Origin: UBA8337 sp965221415
Lineage (GTDB): Bacteria > Pseudomonadota > Alphaproteobacteria > RS24
Assembly (NCBI GenBank): GCA_965221415.1
Contig: OZ244887.1
Coordinates: 868,001 to 932,000 of the forward strand
Direction of reading: 5' to 3'
DNA length: 64,000 bases
A program made the position numbers and the translations under genes. This document shows, in pieces, positions 15,695 to 26,767 of the stretch. Under the pieces are notes generated by a model. That model saw only the letters and a list, made by a program, of their open reading frames with translations. It did not search any database and was not told the DNA's origin. Position 1 is the stretch's first letter. Every line of letters begins with the position of its first letter.

Positions 15695-18600
15695 ATGACT
15701 TTTATCCTTTCAGCTCCCACCACCGCCACTGAAGGCACTGAGTACGAGTTTACTATCACGCCGACTGCGGCTCTGGCCGATGCGACGATGATTCGTTGGG
15801 TGATTGTCCCGAAAGGGGCGTTGCCAGTCACAAGTTCCGACTTTCCTTCTCTGACAGGGATGCTTAGCTTTACGTCTGGCGCGACCACTGCACAAACCGT
15901 AACCTTTACACCAACCGATGATGCAAGACGAGAAATATCAAAAGACTTTGAGCTGCGTATTTATGATGCCGCTGATATGGCCAGTGAACCCACCGCACTT
16001 GATACACAAGTCGTCACGCTCAGAGATAATGATGATGCCACAGGGACTTATGGTAACGAGCTTCTCACCGGTAATGGTGATGCAAATATCATAGGTTTTG
16101 GTACGGCGCATGGCGTTATAGCGAATGGTAGTGCTGGCAGTGATTTCTATGTGATTAGCCGTTTCCAGTATGGGAATGTTGAGATAACCGATACAGTTGG
16201 AACGAACCTTGTCAAGTTTGATGCTGGTGTGACGATAACGGATTATGATGAAGAAAGTGCTGATGGTTTTGTTAAGGTAATCTCCCGTGTTGATTTGACG
16301 CTTTCGACGGGTGCTGTGATTACGATTATCAACCCTGTTGGTAAGTTTGTATTCCAGCTTGGTAGTGACCCGATTATTACGACCTATGATGAGTTTAAGG
16401 GGGAGATTAGGGCAGAAGGCAGCAATGAGACTAGTACTTTAAGAAATAATGAAGCTTTTCAGGTGTTGACGGCGACAACTGACCCAGACATTTCTGGTAA
16501 TAGTCTGTCTGCTCAATTTTCTCCTTCTTTTGGTTCTGCGAGTGTAGATATATTCAGTTCGGCTTCTACTTTTGGGTTTAGCCAAAATGGTAGTGCTGGT
16601 GATGATTTCTATGTGATTAGCCGTTTCCAATATGGGAATGTTGAGATAACCGATACAGTTGGAACGAACCTTATCAAGTTTGATGTCGGTGTGACGATAA
16701 CAGATTATGATGAGGAAAGTGCTGATGGTTTTGTTAAGGTAATCTCTCGTGTTGCTTTGACGCTTTCGACGGGTGCTGTGATTACGATTATCAACCCTGT
16801 TGGTAAGTTTGTATTCCAGCTTGGTGATGATGACGTTATTGCGACCTATGATGAGTTCAAGGGGGAGATTAGGGCAGAAGGCAGCAATGAGACCAGTACT
16901 TTGAGGAATAACGAAGCTTTCTCCATTCCTATCCCATCGACGGCTTCTGATGCGGTGTTTGATACTGTACCAGAGTTGGCTTTGGCAGAGCAGCAAGATG
17001 GTAGCGCGACACCGATTATCATCGGGACTGTGGCGGCCACGGATGCGGATGACGACCCGATTACCTATCGTCTGACCGCGGACGGAGTAGGTGAGGACTC
17101 AACCGATTTCGCAATCGATGAGAACGGCCAGATTACATATGTTGGCACGGGGGTGACACACGCGAGCATCCAGACAATTATGTTTACGGTTGTTGCGACA
17201 TCTACGGGCGAAAATGGCGAAGACACCGACGTTACGCAACGCGTCACCATCGCGATAGAAGCGGCGCCTGCTGATGCGGTGTTTGATACCGCGCCAACTG
17301 ATTTTACTTTCGTAGAGCAGCAAGATGGCAGCGCCACGCCTATTATTATCGGGACTGTGATGGCGCGTGATGTGAATGACGATACGATTGCGTATCGTCT
17401 GACCGCGGACGGTGCGGGCGAAGACTCAACTGGTTTTGCGATTGATACGAACGGCCAGATTACATATATCGGCACGGGTTTGAGTTTTATTGATGGTGCG
17501 TCGACAATTATGTTTACGGTTGTTGCGCAGTCGACTGGCGCGGATGGCTCACCCACTGACGTTACGCAAAGTGTTACCATCGAGATTACGCGCGCGCCTG
17601 CTGATGCGGTGTTTGCTACTGTCCCAGAGTTGGCTTTGCTAGAGCAGCAAGACGGTAGCGCGACGGCGATTATCATCGGGACTGTGATGGCCACCGATGT
17701 GAATGACGATATGGTTACGTATCGTCTGACTGCGGACGAAGTGGGCGAGGACGCGACCGGTTTTGAAATCGATACGAACGGCCAGATTACATATGTTGGC
17801 ACGGGGCTTGCGCATGCGAGCATCCAGACAATTATGTTTACGGTTGTTGCGACCTCGACTGGCGCGGATGGCTCAGCCACCGATGTTCGCCAAAGCGTCA
17901 CCATCGAGATTCTGCAAGCGCCGGCTGATGCGGTGTTTGATGCTCTACCAAGTGATTTGACTTTGCGAGATGGGCATGATGGTAGCGCGGAGGCGATTAT
18001 CATCGGGACTGTGGCGGCCACCGATGTGAATGACGATATGGTTACGTATCGTCTGACCTCGGACGAAGTGGGCGAGGACGCGACCGGTTTTGAAATTGAT
18101 GGGAATGGCCAGATTACATATGTTGGCACGGGGCTGAGTTACGCGAGTAGTCCGACAGCTATGTTTACGGTTGTTGCGACATCGACTGGCGCGGATGGCT
18201 CAGCCACCGATGTTACCCAAAGCGTCACCATTGATATCACTGAGAACACCGCGCCGAGCATTACGGATGAGACGGGCAGGGCCACCATCACTGATTTCAC
18301 GGGGCGGCGAAATATCCAAGCTGATGGTGACGATGCCAGTGATGGCGTTTTCCATTATACGGGAACGATAGAAAACGTAGGCCTTTCTGCGGGTCGCGAG
18401 AACATAAGCTTCGCTGGTGTGACGCTTTATTTGCCCGATGGCAGCACGATAGCGGTGCGAGACCAGACGTACAGTTTTCCAGAGACGCGCTTCGGATCGG
18501 AATATATCTTTGTTCGCGACAGTAACGGTGATGGGGTTGGGACGCTGCATTATCGGAATTTCAGCAGGCCGACAGGGGATGGAGAGTATTATCTTGGGAG

Positions 18601-21600
18601 GCTTGTTGGTGCTAGGTTTATTGAGGTTGGTACTGCGGTCACGACACCGACGACGATTACCTATGATACGAATACTCTTGTGGTTGAGTCGGCTGAGCAC
18701 CAAGATGCGGTGACGACGCTTTCCGTGACGGATACCACGCCGAATGGCCTGACATGGATGTTGAGCGGGGCGGACGCGGCACTGTTTGAAATCTCTGATA
18801 CGGGCGAGATTACGTGGGCAACCACGCCTGATTATGAAATGCTCGATAGTGACAGGGGCAACAAGGATTTCCGCTTCAGGGCGACAGCGACAGATGGCAG
18901 CGACGCAAGCGACAGCATAGACCTAGCCGTGACATTAACCGATGGGAATGATGCCCCTGTTATCACGACCATCGTTGAGGACTTCACAGGACACACGAAT
19001 GTCTTTGCCAATGGTCGCGATGCAAGTGATGGCATTTTTCATCACACGGTGGTGATAACACGCACTGGGCTTAGCAACGTTATGGTAGACGTAGAGGCGG
19101 GTGGGCAGGCTTATTTGCCCGATGGCAGCGTCGTAGATATTCAGGCTGAAACGGTTGCCCTTCCGAATCGTACCACTTTTACTTTTCATATCTGGATTGA
19201 AGACCGTGACGGTGATGGAGTTTGGCAAGTGCGCGGGAACGAGACCGGGCCACCATCTAACACAACATTCTATGTTCTTGGCGTATATAAATCTCCGAGG
19301 ATGACCTATGATGGTGATGCAGTTACGGATGTTTCGCTTGTCGTTACGGCTGGCACCACGCTTGCTGTTGACTCGGTTGAGCACGATGATGCGGTCATCA
19401 CGCTTGAGGCGGCGGACCCTGAGAGCGATGCCCTTGCATGGACGCTGACGGGCGGTGCAGATATCGACTCGTTTAACATCGACCGCGACACGGGCGCGAT
19501 AACGTGGGTAACCACGCCTGATTTCGATACGACTGTGAGTACTGATAGCGTCAACACCAAACAGTTCGAAGTCACCGCGAAAGCGACAGATACTGTTGGC
19601 GTTGGCCGCGATGAGGTTACGCTGATTATAACACTGCTTGAGAACACAGCGGGGCCTGTTATTGATACGACTGTCGTGGCGTTTGAGTCAGTTGAAAACC
19701 ACGATGCGGTCGCCACGCTTTCCGCGACGGATGAATCGCCGAATGGTCTTGCATGGACGCTGACGGGCGGGGCGGATATGAACCGTTTTGCTATCGACCG
19801 CGATACGGGTGCGATAACGTGGGTAACTGCGCCTGAATTCGATACAGAGATGAGCGTGGCAATGAACAAAGACTTCCAAGTCACCGCGACAGTGACCGAT
19901 GGCAGCGGCGGCTCCGATAGCGTTGATGTGACCATAACACTGCTTGAGAATACAACAGCACCTATTATTACTAGCAGCATCATTGAGGACTTCACGGGGC
20001 GGAAGGATATCAATGTCAATGGTGTGAATGGCAATGATGGCGTTTTCCATTATTCGGGGAGGATAGTAGTCGATAGTAGTGCGCCTACTCATCCTAATGG
20101 GATACGCTCCCGTTCAGTAGACCTAGAGGGTGTAACGCTTTATTTGCCCGATGGCACGACCATAGAAACACCAGAGGGACGGCACACTTTTGCAGCTAGC
20201 ACCGTGTTCTATCATATCTGGCTTGAAGACCCGGACGACGATGGGGTTTGGACGCTGAATCAGAGTCCCGGGGCCAGACCGACAGGAGTTGGACGCTATT
20301 ATCTTGGGCAGTATGATGAAAGTGGGAGGAGTTTGACGACTGCTCTTTTTCGTCAGGCTGGCACTGCCGTGCAGAATGAGCCAGTTGCCATCTCGCCTCT
20401 TGCTTTGGCGGTTGAGTCAGCCGAGAACCAGCTTGTGGCGGCGGCCGAGGGCGCAATTATAGTGACGGATACCACCCCGAATACTCTGACTTGGAGCTTG
20501 GAAGATGCAGAGTCACTCACTGCTGATGCGCGTTTGTTCAATATAGATGAAAATACGGGTGAAATTACGTGGAAAACCACGCCCGATTATGAAACCCTCG
20601 ATAGTGCTAACAGCGACAAAGATTTCGTTGTGACAGTCCGCGTGACAGATGGCGGCGACCTGTACGACAGTGTTGAACTCACCATTACGCTGACCAATGT
20701 GAATGACGCACCGATTATTGACCAAGGCGACGATACGCTTGCGGTTACTTCGCTTGAGAACCAGCTTATGGCGGTTGCCGCGAGCGCGCTTACAGTTTCG
20801 GATGACGATATGTCTGATACGCTTAGATGGTCGCTGGAAGATTCAGGGTCACTTATTGCTGATGCGCGTTTGTTTAATATAGATGAAGATACGGGTGAAC
20901 TTACGTGGAAAACTGCGCCCGATTATGAAACCCTCGATAGTGCGAATGGCGACAAAGTGTTCCGTGTGACAGTGACCGTGACAGATGATGGCGCGCCAGT
21001 CCGTACCGATGAGATTAACATTGAGATTACGCTGACCGATGGGAACGACGCGCCGATTATTGACCAAGGCGACGATACGCTTGAGGTTAATTCGCCTGAG
21101 AACCAAGATGTGGCGGTGGTCGAGGACGCGCTTACAGCTTCGGATGTTGATATGTCTGATGCCCTTAGCTGGTCGCTGACCGGCGGTGCGGACGTTGGCT
21201 TGTTTAATATAGATGAAGATACGGGTGAGATTACGTGGAAAGAAACGCCTGACTTTGAAGAGACGCAGAGTGCTGCCAGCAGCACAACCTTCAGCGTCAC
21301 AGCGACCGTGACAGATGATGGCGCGCCAACGCCGCTTTCGGATGAGATTAACATTGAGATTACGCTGACCGATGGGAACGACGCGCCGGTCATTTTTGCG
21401 CCGACAAATGTCGCCTCATTGGCGACGGTTACGTCATATGCTGGTGCGACCTATCGAGGCGGCACTGGTGCGACCGAGACTCGACAAATTGACGCGCTGA
21501 CGGATGGCAATACAGGACAAATGACACCTATCGTATGGAGTGGGGCGGGTATCACGAGTTATCGCCCCCGCGACGCTGATGGCGAAACTCTGACATTCGA

Positions 21601-24600
21601 TTTTGGGGCAGACAGCTACACGCAAGGCAGCGTCGTCATTCATACCAGAGCATCTGGTAATGGTGTTTCAGAGACGCAAATCCATGGCTCAAGTGTGCAA
21701 TTCTGGCACGATGGCGACACCGTCGGCGAGGCGATACCGATTGAAAGCACCGCGACAGTCGCTTCTGGCACCGTCCAATTCACGGTCACGCCACCCGCTG
21801 GCTTGGTGTTCGATGAGGTGCAGATTACTTTTGCTGGGGAAGACCAACAACTTGCCGAAGTCGAGATTTTCGCGGTGCCTACAAACCGTGCGTTTAGTGC
21901 AGCAGAAGCTGCGGTTTTCGCAGATACAACGACGCTTGCGGTTGATTCAGATGAAGGCCAAACTTCTGTAACCACGCTTGTCGCGATGGATGCTGATATG
22001 TCTGATACGCTTAGGTGGTCGCTGACTGGCGGCGCGGACATTGGGATGTTCAATATAGATGCAAATACGGGTGAGATTACGTGGAAAACTGCGCCTGACT
22101 TTGAAGACGCTAGCTACGTCAACCCAGAGGACAGAGTGTTCAGCGTCACAGCGACCGTGACAGATGATGGTACGCCAACGCCGCTTTCGGATGAAATTGA
22201 CATTGAGATTACACTGACCGATGTGAACGAAGTGCCGATTATTGACCAAGGCGACGATACGCTTGCGGTTAATTCAGCCGAGAACGAGCTTGTAGCGGTC
22301 GCTGCGGGCACGCTTACCGCGACGGATGTTGAGACAGATTCTGCTGACCTTAGATGGTCGCTGACCGGCGGCGATGATGTTGACTTGTTTGATATCAATA
22401 GCGAAACAGGTGAGATTACGTGGAAAACTTCGCCTGATTATGACGACGCGAGCTACGTCAATCCAGAGGACAGAGTATTCAGCGTCACAGCGACCGTAAC
22501 GGATGATGGCACGCCAAGCCGTACCGATGACATTAACATTGAGATTACGTTGACCGATGAGAACGACAACGACCCTGTTATTGACCAAGCTGATGGCGCG
22601 ATAATTATGACACCTGAGAACCGCCTTGAAGTCACCACGCTGACCGCGATGGACCTTGATACGCTTGGCACGCTTGCATGGTCGCTGACGGACGACGCTT
22701 CTGGTCTGTTTACTATCGATAGCATGACAGGAGAAATTACGTGGGTGAACGCGCCTGATTATGAAGATTCTAGCTACACGAGTGATACAGATAGAGACTT
22801 CAGTGTTATGGCACAGGTGACAGATGGGTTGAATACAGACAGTATCAGCCTCACCATTAGGCTGACCGATGCGAATGACGCACCCGTTATTAGCATTCCT
22901 GCTAGTTTGACGGCGACAAATATCGCGCCAGATGCGGATGTTGAGACAAGTGTTACGGCATTTAGGGGCGGCTCTGGCGCGACCGCAGATTTACATATTG
23001 CGGCTCTGACGGATGGCCAAACGTCTGGCATAACATGGGGTGGGGGGTCTGCTATCACTGGCTATAACGCGCGTCACACGGGTGGCGAAACCCTGACTTT
23101 CACGCTTGATGACGACTATACGCAAGGCCGTGTGGAGGTTTATACCAGAGCAACTCCTAATGGTAATGGTGAGCGTCATATTCATAACACAGTGGTACAA
23201 TTTCGACTTGATGGCGAAAACGTTGGCGACCCGATAACGATTCCTAGCATGACGGACGTGGATGCGGACATCGCCCAATTCACGGTCACGCCGCCCGTTG
23301 GTTTGGTGTTTGATGAAGTGCTGTTTACTTTCCCGTCAAATGGAGATGGCTCTGAAGCTAACCAACAAATCGCCGAAGTCGAGATTTTCGCGATTCTAGC
23401 AGACGGTACGGTTACTTCGCTTGAGAACCAACTTGCGGTGACCGCCTTTACAGCGACGGATATTGATGCGGGCGATACGATTACATGGACATTGGAAGGT
23501 GCTGACCATGAATTATTTCAAGTCGCGGGTGGTGTTGTGACGTGGAAAGAAGCGCCTGATTTTGAAGAGCTCAATAGTGCTGCTGACAGCAAAGATTTCA
23601 GCCTCACAGTTGTCGCTACCGATGTTGCGGGGCTTCGCGACACTATTGAATTCATTGTGATATTGACCGATGCGAATGATGCGCCGATTATTGACCAAGG
23701 CGACGATACGCTTGCGGTTACTTCGCTTGAGAACGAGCTTGTGGCGGTTGCCGCGAGCGCGCTTACCGCGACGGACCCTGAGGGCGGTACTCTTACATGG
23801 TCGCTGACGGTCAATACGCAAGACGCGACCGCCTCAGCGAACAATGACTTGTTTGATATCTCTGCTGATGGTGAGATTACGTGGAAGGTTGCGCCTGATT
23901 ATGAGGCTTACGCGAATGATGAGGACAGAGTGTTCCGCGTGACAGCGACCGTGACAGATGATGCTGGGACACCTCTGTCGGACAGCATTAACCTTGAGAT
24001 TACGCTGAGCGATGTGAACGATGCGCCGATTATTGACCAAGGCGACGATACGCTTGCGGTTAATTCAGCCGAGAACCAAGATGTGGCGGTTGCCGCGAGC
24101 GCGCTTACCGCGACGGATGATGAGACAGATTCTGCTGACCTTAGATGGTCGCTGACGGGCGGCGTGGATATTGCGATGTTTGCTATCGACACCATAACAG
24201 GTGAGATTATGTGGAGAGATGCGCCTGACTTCGAGTCGATTGTAAGTATGGATACCACCAACACCAAGGTGTTCAGCGTGACAGCGACCGTGACAGATGA
24301 TGGCACGCCAATCCGTACCGATGACATTAACATTGAGATTACATTGACAGATGTGAACGAGGCGTCGCCGATTATTGACCAAGGCGACGATACGCTTGAG
24401 GTTACTTCGCTTGAGAACCAGCTTGTGGCGGTTGCTGCGGGCACGCTTACCGCGACGGATACTGAGACAGCTTCTGCTGACCTTAGATGGTCGCTGACGG
24501 GCGGCGATGATGTTGACTTGTTTGATATCAATAGCGAAACAGGTGAGATTACGTGGAAGGTTGCACCTGATTATGAAGACGCGAGCTACGTCAATCCAGA

Positions 24601-26767
24601 GGACAGAGTGTTCAGCGTCATAGCGACCGTGACAGATGATGGCGCGCCACTCCGTACCGATGAGATTAACCTTGAGATTACGCTGACCGATGAGAACGAT
24701 GCGCCGATTATTGACCAAGGCGACGATACGCTTGCGGTTAATTCGCCTGAGAACCAGCTTGTGGCGGTTGCCGCGCGCGCGCTTACCGCGACGGATGATG
24801 AGACAGATTCTGCTGACCTTAGATGGTCGCTGACGGGCGGCGCGGATATTGGGAGGTTTAATATAGATGAAGAGACGGGTGAGATTAGGTGGAAACTCGT
24901 GCCTAACTTGGAGTCGACTGTAAGTATGGATGCCATCAACACCAAAGTGTTCAGCGTCACAGCGACCGTGACAGATGATGGCGCGCCAATCCTCACCGAT
25001 GAGATTGACATTGAGATTACACTGATCGATGTGAACGATGCGCCGGTTATTAACACCATCATCACTGGTTTCACGGGGCGGTCGAACTATGTCAATGGCG
25101 TGGATGATGGTATGGGCGTTTTTCGTTTTTCGGGGGTAAACTGGACGAGTGTAATAATAGTAAGCGATGATGCGCAGGCCTATTTGCCCGATGGCAATAT
25201 CATTGATATCCCGTCTGGGAGATATACACCTACGGGGTTATCTCGCCCATATAATGGCTTTGCTTATATCTGGCTTGAACAAGACCCTGCCAATGCGGGG
25301 GAATGGCGCTTCAACTCAGACCAGAATTTACCGACAACATCTGACCCATTCTATGTTCTTGGACGATTTAATCCTGATAATGGTCACCTTAGTACGTCTG
25401 GCGGCCTCGTTCGGAATCAATCGTTTACTATTGAGCTTGGAAGTGCTTTTGCGGTTGATTCAGCTGAGAACCAAGACGCGGTGATTACGCTTGGCGCGAC
25501 AGATGCTGAGAATGATGCTGTTACATGGACGCTGACGGACGGGGTAGACGTTGGCTTGTTTAATATCGGCATGACATCGGGTGTGATTACGTGGGATGAA
25601 ACGCCCAATTATGAAGACGCTAGCTACATGACTGATGAAGACAGAGTGTTCAGACTGACAGCCACAGCGACAGATGCGCGCGGCGCAGTAAGCACGATTG
25701 ACCTCACCGTCACATTGACCGATGTGAACGAGGCGTCGCCGATTATTGACCAAGGCGACGATACGCTTGCGGTTAATTCAGCTGAAAACCAGCTTGTGGC
25801 GGTTGCCGCGGGCACGCTTACCGCGACGGATACTGAGACAGATTCTGCTGACCTTAGATGGTCGCTGACCGGCGGCGCGGACCGTGGTTTGTTTAACATT
25901 GATAGTGCAACGGGTGAGATTACGTGGAGAAGTGCGCCTGACTTTGAAGAGACTGTAAGTAGGGATACCACCAACACCAAAGTGTTCAGCGTCACAGCGA
26001 CCGTGACAGATGATGGCGCGCCAGTCCGTACTGATGACATTGACATTGAGATTACGCTGACCAATGTGAGCGAAGCCCCGGTTATCACGCACACCGTCGA
26101 CTTCACGGGGCGGTCAAACTATGTCAATGGCGTGGATGATAGTATGGGCGTTTTTCATTTTTCGGGGGTAAGCTGGACGAGTGTAATAAGCGTAAGCGAT
26201 GATGCGCAGGCCTATTTGCCCGATGGCACTATCATTGATATTCCGTCTGGGTCATATACAGCTACGGGATTATCTAGCCCATCTAATGGCTTTGCTTATG
26301 TCTGGCTTGAACAAGACCCTGCCAATACGGGGGAATGGCGCTTTAACTCGGACCATAATTTACCGACAACATCTGACCCATTCTATGTTATTGGCCGATT
26401 TAATCCTGATAACATTCACCTTACTACGTCTGGCCGCCTCGTTCGTAATGAACAGCTTGAAATTACACCTACTGCCTTGGCGGTTGATTCAGATGAAGGC
26501 CAAGACGCGGTGATTACGCTTGGCGCGACGGATGAGAGACCGAGTGGCCTGACGTGGGTCTTGAGCGGCGATGACATGGCTTCATTTGAAATCTCTGATA
26601 GTGGGGTGATTACGTGGAATTCTGATAACCCATTGCCTGATTTCGATACGACTGTAAGTACAGATCCCGTCAACACTAAAGTGTTCGACCTCACCGCCAC
26701 AGTGACAGATGATGTCAATCTTTTCGACACGATAGACCTCACCATCACATTAGTCGATGTGATGTAG
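15695..26767 (+). CDS. Large cadherin-repeat adhesin paralogue (3690 aa) lacking the C-terminal secretion-type module
   Basis: ATG at 15695, GGAA at 15685-15688. The N-terminus (Calx-beta-like, then two YVISRFQ domains to 16921) is nearly identical to that of the two preceding genes; the rest is different. Four tandem cadherin-like repeats of the GQITYVGTG type (16946-18242, period 324-330 bp) are followed by FTG-plus-cadherin units near 18250, 18958 and 19966, with an extra cadherin between the last two. A long run of cadherins follows, broken by two discoidin-like domains (21391-21885 and 22893-23400), and the gene ends with FTG-plus-cadherin segments near 25042 and 26083. I count about 17 cadherins with a GEITW-type motif. 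Many share the opening PIIDQGDDTLAV, marking recent internal duplication. The gene stops after a cadherin (DTIDLTITLVDVM) with no RTX-like module; a remnant of the module's end lies after the TAG. Probable adhesin relative; secretion uncertain. Confidence 0.93.
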   Translation: MTFILSAPTTATEGTEYEFTITPTAALADATMIRWVIVPKGALPVTSSDFPSLTGMLSFTSGATTAQTVTFTPTDDARREISKDFELRIYDAADMASEPTALDTQVVTLRDNDDATGTYGNELLTGNGDANIIGFGTAHGVIANGSAGSDFYVISRFQYGNVEITDTVGTNLVKFDAGVTITDYDEESADGFVKVISRVDLTLSTGAVITIINPVGKFVFQLGSDPIITTYDEFKGEIRAEGSNETSTLRNNEAFQVLTATTDPDISGNSLSAQFSPSFGSASVDIFSSASTFGFSQNGSAGDDFYVISRFQYGNVEITDTVGTNLIKFDVGVTITDYDEESADGFVKVISRVALTLSTGAVITIINPVGKFVFQLGDDDVIATYDEFKGEIRAEGSNETSTLRNNEAFSIPIPSTASDAVFDTVPELALAEQQDGSATPIIIGTVAATDADDDPITYRLTADGVGEDSTDFAIDENGQITYVGTGVTHASIQTIMFTVVATSTGENGEDTDVTQRVTIAIEAAPADAVFDTAPTDFTFVEQQDGSATPIIIGTVMARDVNDDTIAYRLTADGAGEDSTGFAIDTNGQITYIGTGLSFIDGASTIMFTVVAQSTGADGSPTDVTQSVTIEITRAPADAVFATVPELALLEQQDGSATAIIIGTVMATDVNDDMVTYRLTADEVGEDATGFEIDTNGQITYVGTGLAHASIQTIMFTVVATSTGADGSATDVRQSVTIEILQAPADAVFDALPSDLTLRDGHDGSAEAIIIGTVAATDVNDDMVTYRLTSDEVGEDATGFEIDGNGQITYVGTGLSYASSPTAMFTVVATSTGADGSATDVTQSVTIDITENTAPSITDETGRATITDFTGRRNIQADGDDASDGVFHYTGTIENVGLSAGRENISFAGVTLYLPDGSTIAVRDQTYSFPETRFGSEYIFVRDSNGDGVGTLHYRNFSRPTGDGEYYLGRLVGARFIEVGTAVTTPTTITYDTNTLVVESAEHQDAVTTLSVTDTTPNGLTWMLSGADAALFEISDTGEITWATTPDYEMLDSDRGNKDFRFRATATDGSDASDSIDLAVTLTDGNDAPVITTIVEDFTGHTNVFANGRDASDGIFHHTVVITRTGLSNVMVDVEAGGQAYLPDGSVVDIQAETVALPNRTTFTFHIWIEDRDGDGVWQVRGNETGPPSNTTFYVLGVYKSPRMTYDGDAVTDVSLVVTAGTTLAVDSVEHDDAVITLEAADPESDALAWTLTGGADIDSFNIDRDTGAITWVTTPDFDTTVSTDSVNTKQFEVTAKATDTVGVGRDEVTLIITLLENTAGPVIDTTVVAFESVENHDAVATLSATDESPNGLAWTLTGGADMNRFAIDRDTGAITWVTAPEFDTEMSVAMNKDFQVTATVTDGSGGSDSVDVTITLLENTTAPIITSSIIEDFTGRKDINVNGVNGNDGVFHYSGRIVVDSSAPTHPNGIRSRSVDLEGVTLYLPDGTTIETPEGRHTFAASTVFYHIWLEDPDDDGVWTLNQSPGARPTGVGRYYLGQYDESGRSLTTALFRQAGTAVQNEPVAISPLALAVESAENQLVAAAEGAIIVTDTTPNTLTWSLEDAESLTADARLFNIDENTGEITWKTTPDYETLDSANSDKDFVVTVRVTDGGDLYDSVELTITLTNVNDAPIIDQGDDTLAVTSLENQLMAVAASALTVSDDDMSDTLRWSLEDSGSLIADARLFNIDEDTGELTWKTAPDYETLDSANGDKVFRVTVTVTDDGAPVRTDEINIEITLTDGNDAPIIDQGDDTLEVNSPENQDVAVVEDALTASDVDMSDALSWSLTGGADVGLFNIDEDTGEITWKETPDFEETQSAASSTTFSVTATVTDDGAPTPLSDEINIEITLTDGNDAPVIFAPTNVASLATVTSYAGATYRGGTGATETRQIDALTDGNTGQMTPIVWSGAGITSYRPRDADGETLTFDFGADSYTQGSVVIHTRASGNGVSETQIHGSSVQFWHDGDTVGEAIPIESTATVASGTVQFTVTPPAGLVFDEVQITFAGEDQQLAEVEIFAVPTNRAFSAAEAAVFADTTTLAVDSDEGQTSVTTLVAMDADMSDTLRWSLTGGADIGMFNIDANTGEITWKTAPDFEDASYVNPEDRVFSVTATVTDDGTPTPLSDEIDIEITLTDVNEVPIIDQGDDTLAVNSAENELVAVAAGTLTATDVETDSADLRWSLTGGDDVDLFDINSETGEITWKTSPDYDDASYVNPEDRVFSVTATVTDDGTPSRTDDINIEITLTDENDNDPVIDQADGAIIMTPENRLEVTTLTAMDLDTLGTLAWSLTDDASGLFTIDSMTGEITWVNAPDYEDSSYTSDTDRDFSVMAQVTDGLNTDSISLTIRLTDANDAPVISIPASLTATNIAPDADVETSVTAFRGGSGATADLHIAALTDGQTSGITWGGGSAITGYNARHTGGETLTFTLDDDYTQGRVEVYTRATPNGNGERHIHNTVVQFRLDGENVGDPITIPSMTDVDADIAQFTVTPPVGLVFDEVLFTFPSNGDGSEANQQIAEVEIFAILADGTVTSLENQLAVTAFTATDIDAGDTITWTLEGADHELFQVAGGVVTWKEAPDFEELNSAADSKDFSLTVVATDVAGLRDTIEFIVILTDANDAPIIDQGDDTLAVTSLENELVAVAASALTATDPEGGTLTWSLTVNTQDATASANNDLFDISADGEITWKVAPDYEAYANDEDRVFRVTATVTDDAGTPLSDSINLEITLSDVNDAPIIDQGDDTLAVNSAENQDVAVAASALTATDDETDSADLRWSLTGGVDIAMFAIDTITGEIMWRDAPDFESIVSMDTTNTKVFSVTATVTDDGTPIRTDDINIEITLTDVNEASPIIDQGDDTLEVTSLENQLVAVAAGTLTATDTETASADLRWSLTGGDDVDLFDINSETGEITWKVAPDYEDASYVNPEDRVFSVIATVTDDGAPLRTDEINLEITLTDENDAPIIDQGDDTLAVNSPENQLVAVAARALTATDDETDSADLRWSLTGGADIGRFNIDEETGEIRWKLVPNLESTVSMDAINTKVFSVTATVTDDGAPILTDEIDIEITLIDVNDAPVINTIITGFTGRSNYVNGVDDGMGVFRFSGVNWTSVIIVSDDAQAYLPDGNIIDIPSGRYTPTGLSRPYNGFAYIWLEQDPANAGEWRFNSDQNLPTTSDPFYVLGRFNPDNGHLSTSGGLVRNQSFTIELGSAFAVDSAENQDAVITLGATDAENDAVTWTLTDGVDVGLFNIGMTSGVITWDETPNYEDASYMTDEDRVFRLTATATDARGAVSTIDLTVTLTDVNEASPIIDQGDDTLAVNSAENQLVAVAAGTLTATDTETDSADLRWSLTGGADRGLFNIDSATGEITWRSAPDFEETVSRDTTNTKVFSVTATVTDDGAPVRTDDIDIEITLTNVSEAPVITHTVDFTGRSNYVNGVDDSMGVFHFSGVSWTSVISVSDDAQAYLPDGTIIDIPSGSYTATGLSSPSNGFAYVWLEQDPANTGEWRFNSDHNLPTTSDPFYVIGRFNPDNIHLTTSGRLVRNEQLEITPTALAVDSDEGQDAVITLGATDERPSGLTWVLSGDDMASFEISDSGVITWNSDNPLPDFDTTVSTDPVNTKVFDLTATVTDDVNLFDTIDLTITLVDVM
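16043..16921 (+). repeat. 879-bp near-identical N-terminal repeat, copy in gene 4
   Basis: Same 879-bp length as in genes 2 and 3, with a few private changes (for example VDIFSSAST-F in place of VDVFSSAST-S, and HGVIANGS for HGVTANGS). After base 16921 the gene diverges fully from genes 2 and 3, so the repeat boundary is also a domain-shuffling boundary. Confidence 0.85.
16946..18242 (+). repeat. Four tandem cadherin-like GQITYVGTG repeats in gene 4
   Basis: Unit starts recur at about 16946, 17270, 17600 and 17924 (period 324-330 bp). Each carries DAVFDxxP, QDGSAxxIIIGTV, YRLTADxVGED, NGQITYVGTG and ATSTGADGSATDV. DNA similarity between units is high, pointing to recent unequal duplication. 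Confidence 0.75.
21391..23400 (+). other. Two discoidin-like domains in gene 4, separated by cadherins
   Basis: Domains at about 21391-21885 and 22893-23400. Both start with TNVASLATV/TNIAPDADV, contain IDALTDGNTG or IAALTDGQTSGITWGG, then YTQGSVVIHTRA/YTQGRVEVYTRA, and close with FDEVQITF or FDEVLFTF and EVEIFA. The cadherins between them carry the PIIDQGDDTLAV opening. Confidence 0.6.
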
